Part shown: piece after piece, positions 7,715 to 17,352 of the stretch
Layout: the number at the start of each line of letters is the position of its first letter
How positions within the stretch are numbered: the first letter of the stretch is position 1
Assembly (NCBI GenBank): GCA_963769045.1
Contig: CAVYKK010000009.1
Location: forward strand, 248,001-312,000
Reading direction: 5' to 3'
Origin: Methanocella_A sp963769045
GTDB taxonomy: Archaea > Halobacteriota > Methanocellia > Methanocellales > Methanocellaceae
Length of the DNA stretch: 64,000 bases
Position numbers and translations under genes: made by a program
The notes under the pieces: model-generated
The model's input: only the letters and a program-made list of their open reading frames with translations
The model's database searches: none
Told to the model about the DNA's origin: nothing

Positions 7715-8970
7715 TTCAGCACCTCCCTCGGGTCGGTGACCTTGCCACAGATCGCGCTGACCGCGGCTACGGGCACGTTGGACAGGTAAATTTCCGCCTT
7801 GTTGTTGCCCATGCGGCCCTTGAAGTTCCGGTTCTGGGTGGACAGCACCTTCTCGCCGTCGCCCAACGCTACTGTCCTGCCGATGCAGAAGCCGCAGCCC
7901 GGCGGGCATATCGCAGCACCGGCCTCGACCAGCGTCTGGATGTAGCCGGCTTTCATGGCCTCGAGGAGCACGCCTCTGCTTGCTGCATACACCACCAGCC
8001 GCGTATCCCGGTGGACCTTCGCGCCCTTGAGGATTTCGGCGGCGATCTTGATGTCTTCGAGACGGCCGTTGGTGCAAGAGCCGATACAGACCTGGTTCAG
8101 CTCCATGCCGGCAAACTCACTGACAGGCTTCACGTTGTCCACGCGGTGCGGGGCGGCAATGAGCGGCTCCAGCTTCGTGGCATCGACGTTCAGCTCTTTT
8201 GCGTAGCTTGCATCCTTATCCGGTGCAAGCTCGCGGTACTCGTTGGCCCGGCCATACTTCGCCAGGAATGCCTTGACCTTGTCGTCCGCGGCACACAGTC
8301 CCACTTTGCCGCCGGCCTCGATGGCCATGTTGGACATGACCAGCCGGGACTCGACTGACATCTTCCGGACTGTGCTACCCAGGAACTCCATGCTCATGTA
8401 GGTCGCGCCGTCTGCCGTAATCTCCTTTACGATGTGCAGGAACACGTCCTTCGATGTGACGAACCTGGGCAGGTCGCCGTCGATCTGGAACTTGTAAGAC
8501 TGGGGTACGCGAAGCCACGTCGTCCCGTAGGCCATGATGGCGCCCACGTCGGTCGAGCCCATGCCCGTGCCGAAGGCCGCCAGCGCGCCGTGAGTGCACG
8601 TATGACTGTCCGCGCCGATGACGATCTTGCCCGGTGCCGCGAACCGCTCTGCGACGATCTGGTGGCAGATGCCGTCGCCGTTCTCGAAAAAGTTCGGCAT
8701 CTTATTCTCGCGGGCGAACTTCCGCATGAAGATCTGGACGTTCGACACCTGCTCGCTCGGAGAGGGCGAGGCGTGGTCACAGATACCCGCGACCTTCTTC
8801 GGGTCGAACACTTTCCGCGTGTTCAGCTCTTTCTCCATCTGCTGGATGGCCAGCGGCATGGTGCCGTCATGCGAGAAGACAAAGTCCACCGGCACGGTGA
8901 CGATGTCGCCGGGCACGCAGTCGCTGCCGCTCTTTTCGGATAAGATCTTTTCAGCTAGGGTCTTGCCCAT
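7711..8970 (-). CDS. leuC: 3-isopropylmalate/homoaconitate hydro-lyase, large subunit
   Basis: Catalytic [4Fe-4S] subunit, 419 residues, normal archaeal length. The three cluster ligands are C299 (in GSCTNGR), C359 and C362 (in PGCGFCIG). The catalytic GADSHTCTHG motif is at 119-128. It is translated first in a two-gene operon with the small subunit. A minus-strand Shine-Dalgarno aggtga (8978-8983) sits 7 bases before the ATG, and a TATA-like element lies at 9012-9027. Methanogens usually carry two such enzymes (LeuC and HacA types); sequence reading alone does not say which this is. Confidence 0.88.
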   Translation of the reverse strand: MGKTLAEKILSEKSGSDCVPGDIVTVPVDFVFSHDGTMPLAIQQMEKELNTRKVFDPKKVAGICDHASPSPSEQVSNVQIFMRKFARENKMPNFFENGDGICHQIVAERFAAPGKIVIGADSHTCTHGALAAFGTGMGSTDVGAIMAYGTTWLRVPQSYKFQIDGDLPRFVTSKDVFLHIVKEITADGATYMSMEFLGSTVRKMSVESRLVMSNMAIEAGGKVGLCAADDKVKAFLAKYGRANEYRELAPDKDASYAKELNVDATKLEPLIAAPHRVDNVKPVSEFAGMELNQVCIGSCTNGRLEDIKIAAEILKGAKVHRDTRLVVYAASRGVLLEAMKAGYIQTLVEAGAAICPPGCGFCIGRTVALGDGEKVLSTQNRNFKGRMGNNKAEIYLSNVPVAAVSAICGKVTDPREVLK

Positions 8971-9011
8971 TGTTGTTCACCTGAGGCTTGTATCCGCTAA
9001 TGCGCGCAGGA

Positions 9012-9027
9012 GTTTATAAAGTTTATC
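9012..9027 (-). promoter_or_regulatory. TATA-like promoter of the leuCD-type operon
   Basis: The minus strand reads gataaactttataaac about 42-57 bases upstream of the large-subunit ATG. With the aggtga ribosome-binding site at 8978-8983 this makes a plausible archaeal promoter. Confidence 0.5.
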
Positions 9028-9098
9028 ACACCGTACAGGGAAGGCACAAAGGACCCGGTGGCCCCGGGGATACCGGGAATTGTAGATGTTGGCACGCA

Positions 9099-9584
9099 CC
9101 ACGCTGCGCTTGCACCACAAAGACACAAAGGGAACAAAGGGAACAAAGGACTATTAAAATGGAAGGTTAAGACACGAAGATTTGAAAAGACACAAAGAGC
9201 TTGTTTTCATTTACTTTGTGTTTTAATCGTCTTTTTGTTAGTCATTCTCATAACTTTTTAGACTTTAAAGCCCGGTACACCGCATCACTATCTGTTTGTC
9301 CTGGCGCTCTTGGCGCTCGTCTTGGCGCTCTTGGCGAGAATTCCGTGCTGCGTGCGCCTTTACAGAGTAAAGATACCGGCTCTGTCAAGGCGATGTGTAC
9401 CGGAACCAAAGAACCGTTTTATTCTCGCCAGGAGCGCCAAGACAAGCGCCAAGAGCGCCAGGACTGATTCCATATGGGCAAAAATGTGTATAAAAAGTTT
9501 CGGGAATGACTATGTCTTTAGTATTTCGTTTCTTTGTTCCCTTCATACCTTTGTGTCTTTGTGGCCGCAAGCGCAGCTTGGTGA
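9099..9584. repeat. nested palindromic elements (cacaaagac and cgccaagag types)
   Basis: The outer pair joins 9099-9136 (accacgctgcgcttgcacca then cacaaagacacaaagg) with 9549-9584, its near-exact complement. Inside it an independent palindrome has arms 9299-9341 and 9421-9463: 43 bases with two mismatches, built of cgccaagag units. A third, weaker pair (gacacaaag/ctttgtgtt, about 9170-9235) lies between. The family end motif occurs at 9238-9246 (tagtcattc) and, reversed, at 9504-9511 (gaatgact). The arrangement suggests one palindrome inserted into another. No credible gene lies between the leuC promoter and the prenyltransferase. Confidence 0.8.
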
Positions 9585-9717
9585 ATGTTTGAATAATCCG
9601 CTTTCGTATTGTAAGCGCAGCATGGTATAAGCATGCCGATAAAGGCTGTAAGATACAGGTACTGATACAGGTAGCGTTTTATACTATTGCTGTAAAACCA
9701 GACACCCGGGAAAAGCT

Positions 9718-10656
9718 ATGGGGAAAATCAATGTCGAAGCGTGGGTGAAGGAATTCCGGCTGCGGTTCCTGCTCTTCGTCACGCTCCCCGTCATCCTCGG
9801 TTCGGCCATAGCGTACGAATATTTCCCGGCGCAGTTCAGCCTGCTCTACTTCGTCCTGGCGGCCGTCGCTATGATGCTTCTGCACGCAGGCACTATCATT
9901 ATCAACGACTACTTCGACTATACGAGCGGGACTGACGTCATCAACCGGTCGCGGACCCCTTACAGCGGAGGGAGCGGCATGCTGCCGGACAAAATTCTCA
10001 AGCCCGGGCACGTGCTCGCGGCCAGCATCCTCTGCTTCGCAGTCTGCATCGTCCTGGGATTATTCATCGTAGTCACCCGTAGCACCGGCGTGCTCCTGAT
10101 CGGTCTCGCAGGGGTCTGGCTGGGCGTCGCCTATACGGTGCCGCCGTTCAAGCTGGCATACAGGGGGCTGGGAGAACTGGCCAGACTGGTCGCCACCCCC
10201 TTGATCGTATCAGGCGCTTTTCTGGTGCAGATACCATTAAGTTCGTGGCAGGGCATCGACATGGCGTTACCGGCGATCGTCGCCTGCCTTGCAGTCTCCG
10301 CGCCGGTAGCGCTCCTCAATACCGCGGCGCTTTACATTTTCGAGTTCCCGGACTTCGAGGCCGACCGACAGACTGGCAAGCGTAACCTGGTTGTGCGCCT
10401 GGGCCGGGCCCGGGCGGCATGGCTCTTCCATGCAATGGCAGTGCTGGCGTTCCTGTCGCTGGCCGTATTTATCGCTATAGGTATCATCCCGCTAACCGGG
10501 CTGGCGGTGCTCCTGCTCCTGCCCGCATCCGCATACGCAGCAATAGGCCTGACTAAGTACAACGCAGAGGCGAAAGCGCTGGTACCCTATATGAGAGCGG
10601 CCAGCGGCGCCTACATCGTCGCTACGGCCGTCCTGGCACTGGCGTTCCTGCTATAG
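9718..10656 (+). CDS. UbiA/MenA-type prenyltransferase
   Basis: Integral membrane enzyme that joins an isoprenoid diphosphate to an acceptor. It has 312 residues with about eight or nine hydrophobic spans. The first Asp-rich motif is NDYFDYTSGTDV (about 62-73), followed by NRSRTPYSGGSGML as in MenA-like members; the second is DFEADRQTGKRNLV (about 211-224). Both Mg-diphosphate sites are complete. In methanogens this family includes digeranylgeranylglyceryl-phosphate synthase and enzymes for methanophenazine-like or quinone-like carriers. The SGGSG segment favours a MenA-like, aromatic-acceptor enzyme, but this is inference. It stands alone between palindromic repeats and a convergent peptidase. 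Confidence 0.88.
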   Translation: MGKINVEAWVKEFRLRFLLFVTLPVILGSAIAYEYFPAQFSLLYFVLAAVAMMLLHAGTIIINDYFDYTSGTDVINRSRTPYSGGSGMLPDKILKPGHVLAASILCFAVCIVLGLFIVVTRSTGVLLIGLAGVWLGVAYTVPPFKLAYRGLGELARLVATPLIVSGAFLVQIPLSSWQGIDMALPAIVACLAVSAPVALLNTAALYIFEFPDFEADRQTGKRNLVVRLGRARAAWLFHAMAVLAFLSLAVFIAIGIIPLTGLAVLLLLPASAYAAIGLTKYNAEAKALVPYMRAASGAYIVATAVLALAFLL

Positions 10657-10819
10657 CCCAGATAAATCGTCCTGGCGCCCTTGGCAAGCATGACAGGGGC
10701 CGCATAGCCTGAACAAAGACCGTGATTCTTGCCCTGTCATGGCAATATGTACCGAAAGGCAAGTGGGCATGTAGACGCGCGCGAGTGCCCGCTGCCGGGA
10801 CATTTCCATGAGGAAATTT

Positions 10820-12223
10820 TCAAGTAGTTATCTTGATCGGCTCATGCTTTTTCACCCTGGCAAGCTCGTACATGATGGCAGCGGTCGCAATGATACCCTT
10901 GCGATAGTTCTCAAGGCTGATGTGCTCGTTGGGCGAATGCTCGCCATCACCGGGGTCGCCCCATCCCGTGGTCACGATATCCTTCACGCCGGTTGCCGCC
11001 TGAAGCTGTGAGACGATCCCGCTTGTGCCGCCAGACCGGACCAACACAGGACGCGCGCCAAACGCATAGCGAATCGCCCGCGACGACACCCTGACTGCAT
11101 CGCTGTCCCATGACGTGACGAAGGGCTCATCGCCGAACAGTCGATTTAACTTTATCCGGACCCCGGGTGGCGTTATCGAGCGCACATAAGCTTCGAAGAG
11201 AGGATAAATGTCATCCGGAGACTGATCGGGCACGAGACGAATGCTCACCAGTGCACCGACAGACGCGGGAATGATCATCAGGGGCTCTCCCTGGAGAGCG
11301 CCTCCCCATAGGCCGTTCACGTCCAGCGTGGGCCGGGCCATGGCACACTCCAGCGGCGTGTAGCCCTTTTCCGGCACCAGATCGCTGACTCCTGTACGGG
11401 CCTTAATCGCGCCCTCGTCGAAGGGCAGGTCAGCCATTTCCGCCCGCTCCGCGGGCGTAATGTCTCTCGCACGATCGTAGAAACCGGGTATCAATATCCG
11501 GCCGTCGGCGTCTTTCAGGCGGTCAATGATACTGGCCAGGGCCTGTGCAGGATTGGCGATCTCGCCCCCGTAGATGCCCGAATGCATGTCCGCGGCCGGC
11601 CCGCTGACTTCTATTGATGAGGACAACAGGCCCTTAGCCCCATAGTAGATGGCCGGGATATCTGCCCGGTACTTCAGGATATCTATTACGATGAGGATGT
11701 CAGACTTCAGCATTTCCGGGTGCGTTTCAACAAAGGCTTTCGTGCCCGAGCCACCGGCCTCTTCTTCGCCCTCGAAGAGCAGTTTCACGTTCACGGGCAA
11801 CCGGCCGTCCGTCGCCAGGATGGCCTCGATTGCCTGGAGAATGGTGAACAGCTGGCCTTTGTCGTCTACGGCACCCCGTGCATATATCCGGCCATCTCTG
11901 ATAACAGGAGAGAACGGCGGAGTCTTCCATTCTTCCGGCGGGCCCGGCGGCGCAACGTCGTAGTGGGCGTAAAACATCACGACAGGGGCATCCGGATAAC
12001 GGCAGTACTCTGCGTAGACTACCGGATGGCCGGGCGTCTCATAAATGGCCGCGTCGAAGCCGGTCCGTCTCACCCGGGCCAGCAGCCACTCGGCTGCCCG
12101 CCGGACGTCCGGCGCATGACTTTCCACGCTGCTGATGCCCGGTATACGCAAGAACTCAGTCAACTCTGCGATCGAGCGCTCGTAGCTGCCATTTACGTAT
12201 TTGAGTACTGCATCCGGTATCAT
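10820..12223 (-). CDS. M20 family metallopeptidase (dipeptidase-like)
   Basis: Cytosolic zinc-dependent peptidase, 467 residues when started at the ATG at 12223. A longer open frame extends upstream, but the sequence before MIPDAVLKY is an antisense-like shadow of the preceding gene. The chosen ATG overlaps that gene's TGA by 4 bases, indicating translational coupling. Metal and catalytic motifs are present: YAHYDVAP (zinc His), GAVDDKGQ (bridging Asp), FEGEEEAGG (catalytic Glu and zinc Glu) and a late GDGEHSPNEHIS (zinc His). A dimerisation domain lies between the motifs. Length and motifs best fit the CNDP-like dipeptidase branch. The substrate is unknown. It pairs with an M29-like aminopeptidase, so the operon probably serves peptide recycling. 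Confidence 0.9.
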   Translation of the reverse strand: MIPDAVLKYVNGSYERSIAELTEFLRIPGISSVESHAPDVRRAAEWLLARVRRTGFDAAIYETPGHPVVYAEYCRYPDAPVVMFYAHYDVAPPGPPEEWKTPPFSPVIRDGRIYARGAVDDKGQLFTILQAIEAILATDGRLPVNVKLLFEGEEEAGGSGTKAFVETHPEMLKSDILIVIDILKYRADIPAIYYGAKGLLSSSIEVSGPAADMHSGIYGGEIANPAQALASIIDRLKDADGRILIPGFYDRARDITPAERAEMADLPFDEGAIKARTGVSDLVPEKGYTPLECAMARPTLDVNGLWGGALQGEPLMIIPASVGALVSIRLVPDQSPDDIYPLFEAYVRSITPPGVRIKLNRLFGDEPFVTSWDSDAVRVSSRAIRYAFGARPVLVRSGGTSGIVSQLQAATGVKDIVTTGWGDPGDGEHSPNEHISLENYRKGIIATAAIMYELARVKKHEPIKITT

Positions 12224-13303
12224 AGCAACAGGTCGCCGTCCTTCATGATTTGCCTGCCATCGACCCACATGGAGGGGTTCAGCACCAGGCAGTCCTGGTG
12301 AATCAACGCAGGCGCGTCGTTGTCGAAGTTCGCGCCGATGGCAAAGTGCATGGTCTTCCACGCTTTCTCCGCTTCCATCAGGTTGTCAGTCGGTCTTGCC
12401 TTCGGGTTCAGGCCGATGCCCATTTCACCTAAATGACGGGCATTCTTCTCCTCGACCGACAGACCCCGGGCCCGGGCCATCTGCTCGCCCTTTTCAATTG
12501 CATTGAGGAGGTCCCCGGCTTCAGGCCCGCCGATCACATCGGTCACGTACCCGTCCTTAAAGGTCACGCGAATCGGGATTTGCGGGATTATGCTCCGGTC
12601 GAGAAGCGTCACAGAGCCATCGAATACCAGTGTACCGCTGGTGCCGCCGATGGCGGGAGAGACGAATGTCTCGCCACATGGCAGGTTGGCCATCTTGCCA
12701 GGCATGGTGAGATTGCCGTCGTCAGGTATTGCCTTGCGGCCGGCAATTGAAACGGTCACATCAGTACCGGCCGGCGATGTGACATGGACTTCCGTCCCTC
12801 TGTCCAGCACATCTTTAAGTGTGGCAGCCTGCGCCCAGAGCGCTGCATAGTCGATGGGCACCAGCCGCTCGATAAGGTCTGCGGTCGTTAACGCTGAAAA
12901 GAAACCCCTCATGCGCCGGTCGCCCCAGGACTGCTTGAAAATGAGGCTTTCGTACTTTTTGCCGTCTCTTCCGATGTAGCCGATGGTCGTCCCGTACGGG
13001 TCCTGTCCTGCCATTTTTTTCCACACGCCGATGAAAACGTCAGGTCCTGCCCTTAATGTGTCGAGCAGGAGCCGATCGGCATGTTCCAGACGATCTTTAA
13101 CCGGCGATACAACGATAGTCAGGCCTGCCTCCGGCAGCCTTCGCCGCCTCGTAGTAAGCAATGGCGACCGGGAACGTATCTTCGGTGGGATTCGTGGCGA
13201 TAAGCACTTCTTCGCCCTCCCGCAAGGCCAGGACTTCTTTCATGGCGATAGCAGCATGGGGATAGCTGCCGCTTCGCTGAGCTTGCCCGGACTCATGAAA
13301 CAA
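12220..13303 (-). CDS. M29/AmpS-like aminopeptidase, one frame disruption
   Basis: Metal-dependent aminopeptidase of the AmpS (COG2309) type. The first ~60 residues (REGEEVLIATNPTEDTFPVA, then AIAYYEAAKAAGG) are in one frame (13097-13303) and the rest (TIVVSPVKDRLEHADRLLLD to the end) in another (12220-13161). The frames join near 13120, where removing one base restores continuity. The rest is well conserved: MANLPCGETFVSP, GTSGTLVFDGSV, EMGIGLNPKARPTDNLMEAEKAWKTMH and a late ALIHQD motif, which supply the usual Glu/His metal ligands. The N-terminus is uncertain: the only starts are a TTG at 13303 and an internal ATG at 13243. It is translationally coupled to the M20 peptidase. The break is probably a sequence error. 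Confidence 0.75.
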
Positions 13304-13583
13304 TAATTAATTCACAGGTATAAGTGCGTCTTCCCGAATTTTAGTGACTCCAGGCGGCACTGCTGCGGCAAAATCCACATTTAGTGCACGAGGCTCGCGA
13401 TAGATGTAGCCAGCTACCGATAAGGTTAAAGATGTCTTGTAACCGGCATTAATTATAATTACAAAATATTTATAATATGTCGTAAAGATGTCCAACTTTC
13501 AGGAGATTCATAGCAATAAACAAGGAACGAATACACTTCGGGCGTTTAATGATACTATTGGAAAATCATGACTGGAATGAGCG
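13304..13583. other. intergenic stretch, AT-rich
   Basis: About 280 bases between the peptidase operon and the ABC-transporter remnant. A very AT-rich patch (about 13449-13478) could hold promoter elements for either side. The 62-codon minus-strand frame here has no recognisable features, and I see no gene. Confidence 0.4.
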
Positions 13584-14161
13584 GTGCGACCATCAACAAT
13601 ACTGGTAAGCGATTGGCGGACACAGGAAAATCAGGTTACTGGTAAATTCAGCGTATTTACGCCGGATCTTTTGAGACCAGATATCTCAGTCCGATGCAGA
13701 TGATCGCCATCATCCTCCTCGCCACGATTGTCGGCGCCTTGCTCATCGTAATTAAAAGCATGAGCTATGTGGTCATGCAGCGGCGGCGGGAATTCGGCAT
13801 CATGAAGGCTATAGGTTTCACGAAGGGGGACATCCAGAAAGAGATCGTAGTGGAGACATTCATTCAAATGTCCTTTGGCTTTGTCTTAGGCGTGATCCTT
13901 TCATTATTGGCAATTTTCGGGCTATCCAGGACTACAATATCGCTAACCATTCCCTGGGAATTAAACCCGTACCCGCATTTCCTGGTGGCGAACCCCGATA
14001 TGGCCAGCACAGTACAGGTGTTTTCCCTACGCATTCAATTCCAGGCATTATATGCCCTGATCGCCCTGACCGTGGTCTTTATCGTCGGTCTCCTGACGGT
14101 CGTCGTTTTAACCAGGCTTATCAACAGACTCAAACCAGCGGAGATGCTTAGTCATGAGTGA
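13584..14161 (+). pseudogene. MacB/LolC-type ABC permease, 5'-truncated and frameshifted
   Basis: Only the C-terminal FtsX-type membrane domain survives: 155 residues from the ATG at 13694, with about three or four spans and the typical REFGIMKAIGFTKGDI motif (about 32-47). Just upstream, in another frame (13584-13690), VSDWRTQENQVTGKF matches the end of the extracytoplasmic domain of such permeases. A stop at 13643 and at least one frameshift separate the pieces, and nearly all of the normal N-terminal half (signal helix and MacB core) is missing. The 3' end overlaps the ATPase gene by 8 bases, as in an intact operon. A shortened but working permease cannot be excluded. Confidence 0.65.
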
Positions 14162-14819
14162 CATTGTAACAATTAAAAATATTTCCAAGTCCTACGGGAA
14201 GGTGAACGCCGTTAAAAACGTGTCCCTTGACGTAAATAACGGAGAGTTTTTAGCCATCCAGGGCCAGTCGGGCTCCGGGAAGACGACGCTGCTCAACCTC
14301 ATGACCGGGCTGGAAAAACCGAGCGATGGTGAAGTAATAGTCAACGGGAAGCTGTTAAATAACATGAGTGAGGACGAGCTGGCGCTTTTCAGGCGGCACA
14401 ACGTCGGCATCGTCTTCCAATTCTTCAATCTAATCCCCACCCTGAACGTCATCGAGAACATCGCCCTGCCGCTATTCCCGGAGAAAATGGGCAAGAAAGA
14501 GATGTTCAGTCGTGCTAAGAAGGTGGCCGAGGTCGTTGGCTTGAGCCACAGGCTTACACACTATCCGAACGAGTTGTCCGGCGGTGAGCAGCAGAGAGTG
14601 GCAATTGCGCGGTCGCTCATTAATGAGCCCAGGATTGTCTTCGCCGACGAGCCCACGGGCAACCTTGACTCTAAATCGGGCAAGATGATTATCGAGTTGC
14701 TCAAAGACCTGAATAAAAAGCAGAACCTGACTATCATTATGATCACGCATGATGATGCTATGGCCCGGGAGTCAGGTCGGATGATCAGAATGAGTGATGG
14801 GGCGATCAAGAATGAATAA
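14154..14819 (+). CDS. ABC transporter ATPase, LolD/MacB type
   Basis: Cytoplasmic ATPase of 221 residues that would energise an FtsX-type permease for export or lipoprotein/peptide release. All motifs are present: Walker A GQSGSGKTTLL (about 38-48), Q-loop near FQFFNLIP, signature LSGGEQQRVAIARSL (about 142-156), Walker B IVFADEPTGNLD and the switch ITHD. Its ATG lies within the last codons of the permease fragment. The partner permease is damaged, so the protein may be orphaned or may work with a permease encoded elsewhere. A small exported-protein frame overlaps its 3' end. Confidence 0.92.
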   Translation: MSDIVTIKNISKSYGKVNAVKNVSLDVNNGEFLAIQGQSGSGKTTLLNLMTGLEKPSDGEVIVNGKLLNNMSEDELALFRRHNVGIVFQFFNLIPTLNVIENIALPLFPEKMGKKEMFSRAKKVAEVVGLSHRLTHYPNELSGGEQQRVAIARSLINEPRIVFADEPTGNLDSKSGKMIIELLKDLNKKQNLTIIMITHDDAMARESGRMIRMSDGAIKNE

Positions 14820-14994
14820 GCTTTTTACGACATTATTAGTTGTCGCGGCGATAACACTCGCTGCTATAACGTTCGCTGATTCTTCACATGTAAATGCCGA
14901 TACGGCTAAGGTGAACATTGTCGTCGCCGGTTTAACCTTATCACGAACGCAGGAAAGCATTTTGACGATCAAAAGCCCTGAACTGTCATCGTGA
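14812..14994 (+). CDS. short exported protein, probably truncated
   Basis: A 60-residue frame starting inside the last codons of the ATPase gene, 8-base overlap. It begins with a clear signal peptide (MNKLFTTLLVVAAITLAAIT, cleavage likely after the following FADSSH). The short mature part, VNADTAKVNIVVAGLTLSRT and onward, resembles the beginning of extracytoplasmic domains seen next to such transporters. It ends abruptly at a TGA, and the DNA just after reads as histidine-kinase remnant, so I think an original larger gene was cut. Confidence 0.5.
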   Translation: MNKLFTTLLVVAAITLAAITFADSSHVNADTAKVNIVVAGLTLSRTQESILTIKSPELSS

Positions 14995-15019
14995 ACGGAC
15001 GAGCCCTGCAACGAGAACG

Positions 15020-15185
15020 GCAAGAAATACGTCACGCTGCATGGTAGAGGACGACGGCCCCGGCATACCGGACGAATTGAAGAGCCAACTCTTCCAGCTT
15101 CAAGCGGGGGCGCGACCAAGCGAATGCAAGGGCCCGGATTCTACCTTGTCAGGGCTGGTCGAGCTATCACGCCAGGTATGACATA
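15020..15185 (+). pseudogene. remnant of a histidine kinase ATPase domain
   Basis: Broken pieces of a HATPase domain lie in shifting frames: NGKKYVTLH (about 15017-15043), then VEDDGPGIPDELKSQLFQ (15044-15097, the G1 box), then PGFYLVRA near 15131 (G2-box region). They match the same region of the three intact sensor kinases at 48.7, 51.1 and 53.3 kb (for example VEDNGPGIPDD and GLGLYLVRSLV). At least two indels separate the pieces, so this is not a working gene. It is probably a relic of a fourth paralogue. Confidence 0.65.
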
Positions 15186-15265
15186 TTATAACCAGGCGGT
15201 AAACGTTAACATTGACATGCGGTTAATAGCTCCGGAATACAATTGGACGCCTTAAGTCCGGGCGG

Positions 15266-15511
15266 GTGCCCAGAAAAGTAAAAACCCTCGTCAGTTTCGT
15301 TGTCATCGCCCTGATATCTTCCGTCAGCATAACGCTCCCGTCGTTTGGCTTGAGCAACAAGCCATCAACGATAACAGTCCCGCTGTCGTTTTCACCGGAA
15401 GTGCTGATCGGCTTCTTTGTACTCATGTTAATTACTTCCATCGTTATCTCATATCTCCTTATCCGGAAAATATCGAACATGAAGCCTTCGGAAAACCTAT
15501 ATCGATTATGA
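15266..15511 (+). pseudogene. C-terminal fragment resembling an FtsX-type permease
   Basis: An 81-residue frame from a GTG with two hydrophobic spans: a first near VSFVVIALISSVSITLPSF and a second near VLIGFFVLMLITSIVISYLL. It ends RKISNMKPSENL, which is like the last helix and the KP-x-E-x-L tail of MacB/LolC permeases. The larger permease fragment at 14.1 kb ends RLKPAEML in the same manner. I read it as the tail of a second permease. A genuine two-span small protein is the alternative. Confidence 0.45.
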
Positions 15512-15821
15512 ATTAGAACTATTTTTATAATATGCAAGAGATAAATGGTAAACTCATGTTTGACATAAGCGTGCACTATACTTTTTGATGCGCGGTGAAA
15601 CTAATCCCTTAGCGATAAATGCTCGACGGCCTCGCCATACAATTATATAAAATACAATGGATAAATGACAAAAAAACAGGGACTGTATATATCCCCGAAA
15701 TAACAGCTAATCTACAAAACCAGAAAGCTTTTACCGAAGGTTTATCTATAAATATACATAGTATGCTGGAAATAGGGTATTACAAAACTCAAAACAATAC
15801 CATACAGTACTGGTGAAATCT

Positions 15822-17094
15822 ATGGAAGCGATGAGGGAGATAGAGCTGAAGGGTCACATCATCGACTCCTTCCTGCTGCCCAAAATCTTCGACAAAGTCA
15901 TGGACATGAACGGGGAGTTCGAGATACTCCAGTTCGAGATCGGCCGCCAGAAGACCGATACCAGCTACGCCCGGCTGATGATCAAGGGCAAGGACAAAAA
16001 ACACCTCGAGAACATTATCAGCGAGCTGCACCGCCTTGGCGCACAGCTCCCGGAAGCGGAGGACGTGGTTGTCGCTACCGCCCCGAAAGACAAGGTTGTG
16101 CCGAAGGGGTTCTATTCCACGACCAACCACTCCACGTACGTCAAGATCGCAGGCGAGTGGAAGCGCGTGGTGGACCAGAAGATGGACTCCATGATCGTGG
16201 TACGCAATGGCGTGCCGTCCTGCGTCACGCTTGGCCACATCAAGAAAGGCGATAAAGTCGTCGTGGGCAAGAACGGCATCCGCATCGTCCCGCCGGAGCG
16301 GCCCCGCGGACATACGATCTTCGAGTTCATGGGCGGACAGGTCTCCTCGGAGCGCCCGTCCCAGTCACTGATCAAGCAGATAGCGGAAGAGATCCTCGAG
16401 GTCAAGGCCAGCGGCGGCAAGGTCGTCGTCGTGGGCGGCCCCGCGATCATCCACACGGGCGGCGCACAGGCGCTCGCCGAGCTGATCCGCAACGGCTTCG
16501 TGGACGCCGTGCTCGCTGGCAACGCGCTCGCGGTGCACGACATCGAGTACAACCTCTACGGCACGTCGCTGGGCATGGACCTGAACACGGTCGAGCTCGC
16601 GCCGGAAGGCCACAAGCACCACATCTATGCGATCAGTGAAATCACCCGCGCCGGCTCGATCAAGAGACGCGGTCGAGAAGGGCGTGCTGACCGGCGGCAT
16701 CATGTACGAGTGCATCCGGAACAACGTGCCCTACGTGCTGGCCGGCTCCATCCGGGACGACGGCCCGCTGCCCGACGTGATCACGGACACCATGATCGCC
16801 CAGGACATGATGCGCGAGCAGCTGAAAGACGCGGACCTCGTGCTCATGATGGCCACCATGCTCCACTCCATCGCATCGGGCAACTGTCTGCCATCCGACG
16901 TACGGACCATCTGCGTAGACATCAACCCGGCCACGGTCACAAAACTGATGGACCGGGGCAGCGCGCAGGCCATCGGCGTCGTAACGGACGTGGGCACCTT
17001 CCTGCCGTGGCTGGCCGAAGAGCTGGCGGCGCTCAAAAAGAACAAGCCTGAAGCCTGCATCTGCATCAAAAACGAGCCGCCGGCTAAAAAATAG
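15822..17094 (+). CDS. archaeal ornithine cyclodeaminase (LOR/SDH family), one frame disruption
   Basis: TIGR00300-type protein: an N-terminal LOR/SDH domain followed by an NAD-binding deaminase/dehydrogenase domain. Members convert ornithine to proline and ammonia in archaea. Residues up to AISEITRAGSIK (about 281) lie in the first frame; the rest (DAVEKGVLTGGIMYECIRNN to PEACICIKNEPPAKK) is in the next frame. Removing one base at about 16665 (atcaag-a-gacgcg) joins them into about 424 residues, the family length. I prefer the ATG at 15822, which follows a ggtga Shine-Dalgarno by 6 bases, over the GTG at 15813. The GGPAIIHTGG and VLAGNALAVHD motifs mark the nucleotide-binding part. The break looks like a sequence error. 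Confidence 0.85.
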
Positions 17095-17109
17095 GGGCTC
17101 GTTTATCTT

Positions 17110-17340
17110 TTTTCACAGGCACATGACCCTTCCAACACAAAGGCCACGAAGGCCACAATGTACACGAAGTCTTCGATGGAAAGAGGCAATAGCAGCCTCT
17201 TTTAAAAGTGTACGTCGTGTACCTCGTGGCCTTCGTGGCCATTGTGTCGGAAGGGTCCCGAGCGTACATGACCTTTTACGAATGACTATACTTCGTGGCC
17301 ATTGTGGCCTTTGTGTCGGAAGGGTCATGTGCCTATTAAC
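17110..17340. repeat. composite palindromic element, copy B
   Basis: The core at 17125-17257 is close to the cores at 5311-5443 and 62891-63023: the same gacccttcc ends, ggccacgaa/ggccacaat units and apical aaagaggc/gcctcttt hairpin. After a linker with the family motif (cgaatgactata, 17280-17290), a second copy of the right arm occurs at 17291-17334. The left arm can pair with either, and the outer pairing extends into the flank (ggcacatgaccc with gggtcatgtgcc). The element fills the gap between the ornithine cyclodeaminase and the aldo/keto reductase. Confidence 0.85.
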
Positions 17341-17352
17341 GAGCAAAAAAAT

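Noticed and set aside
13307..13495. 62-codon minus-strand frame in the AT-rich gap
   Set aside because: No recognisable features; overlaps probable promoter DNA.
15619..15816. 65-codon frame before the ornithine cyclodeaminase
   Set aside because: AT-rich, unrecognisable, no ribosome-binding site; more likely leader or promoter DNA.
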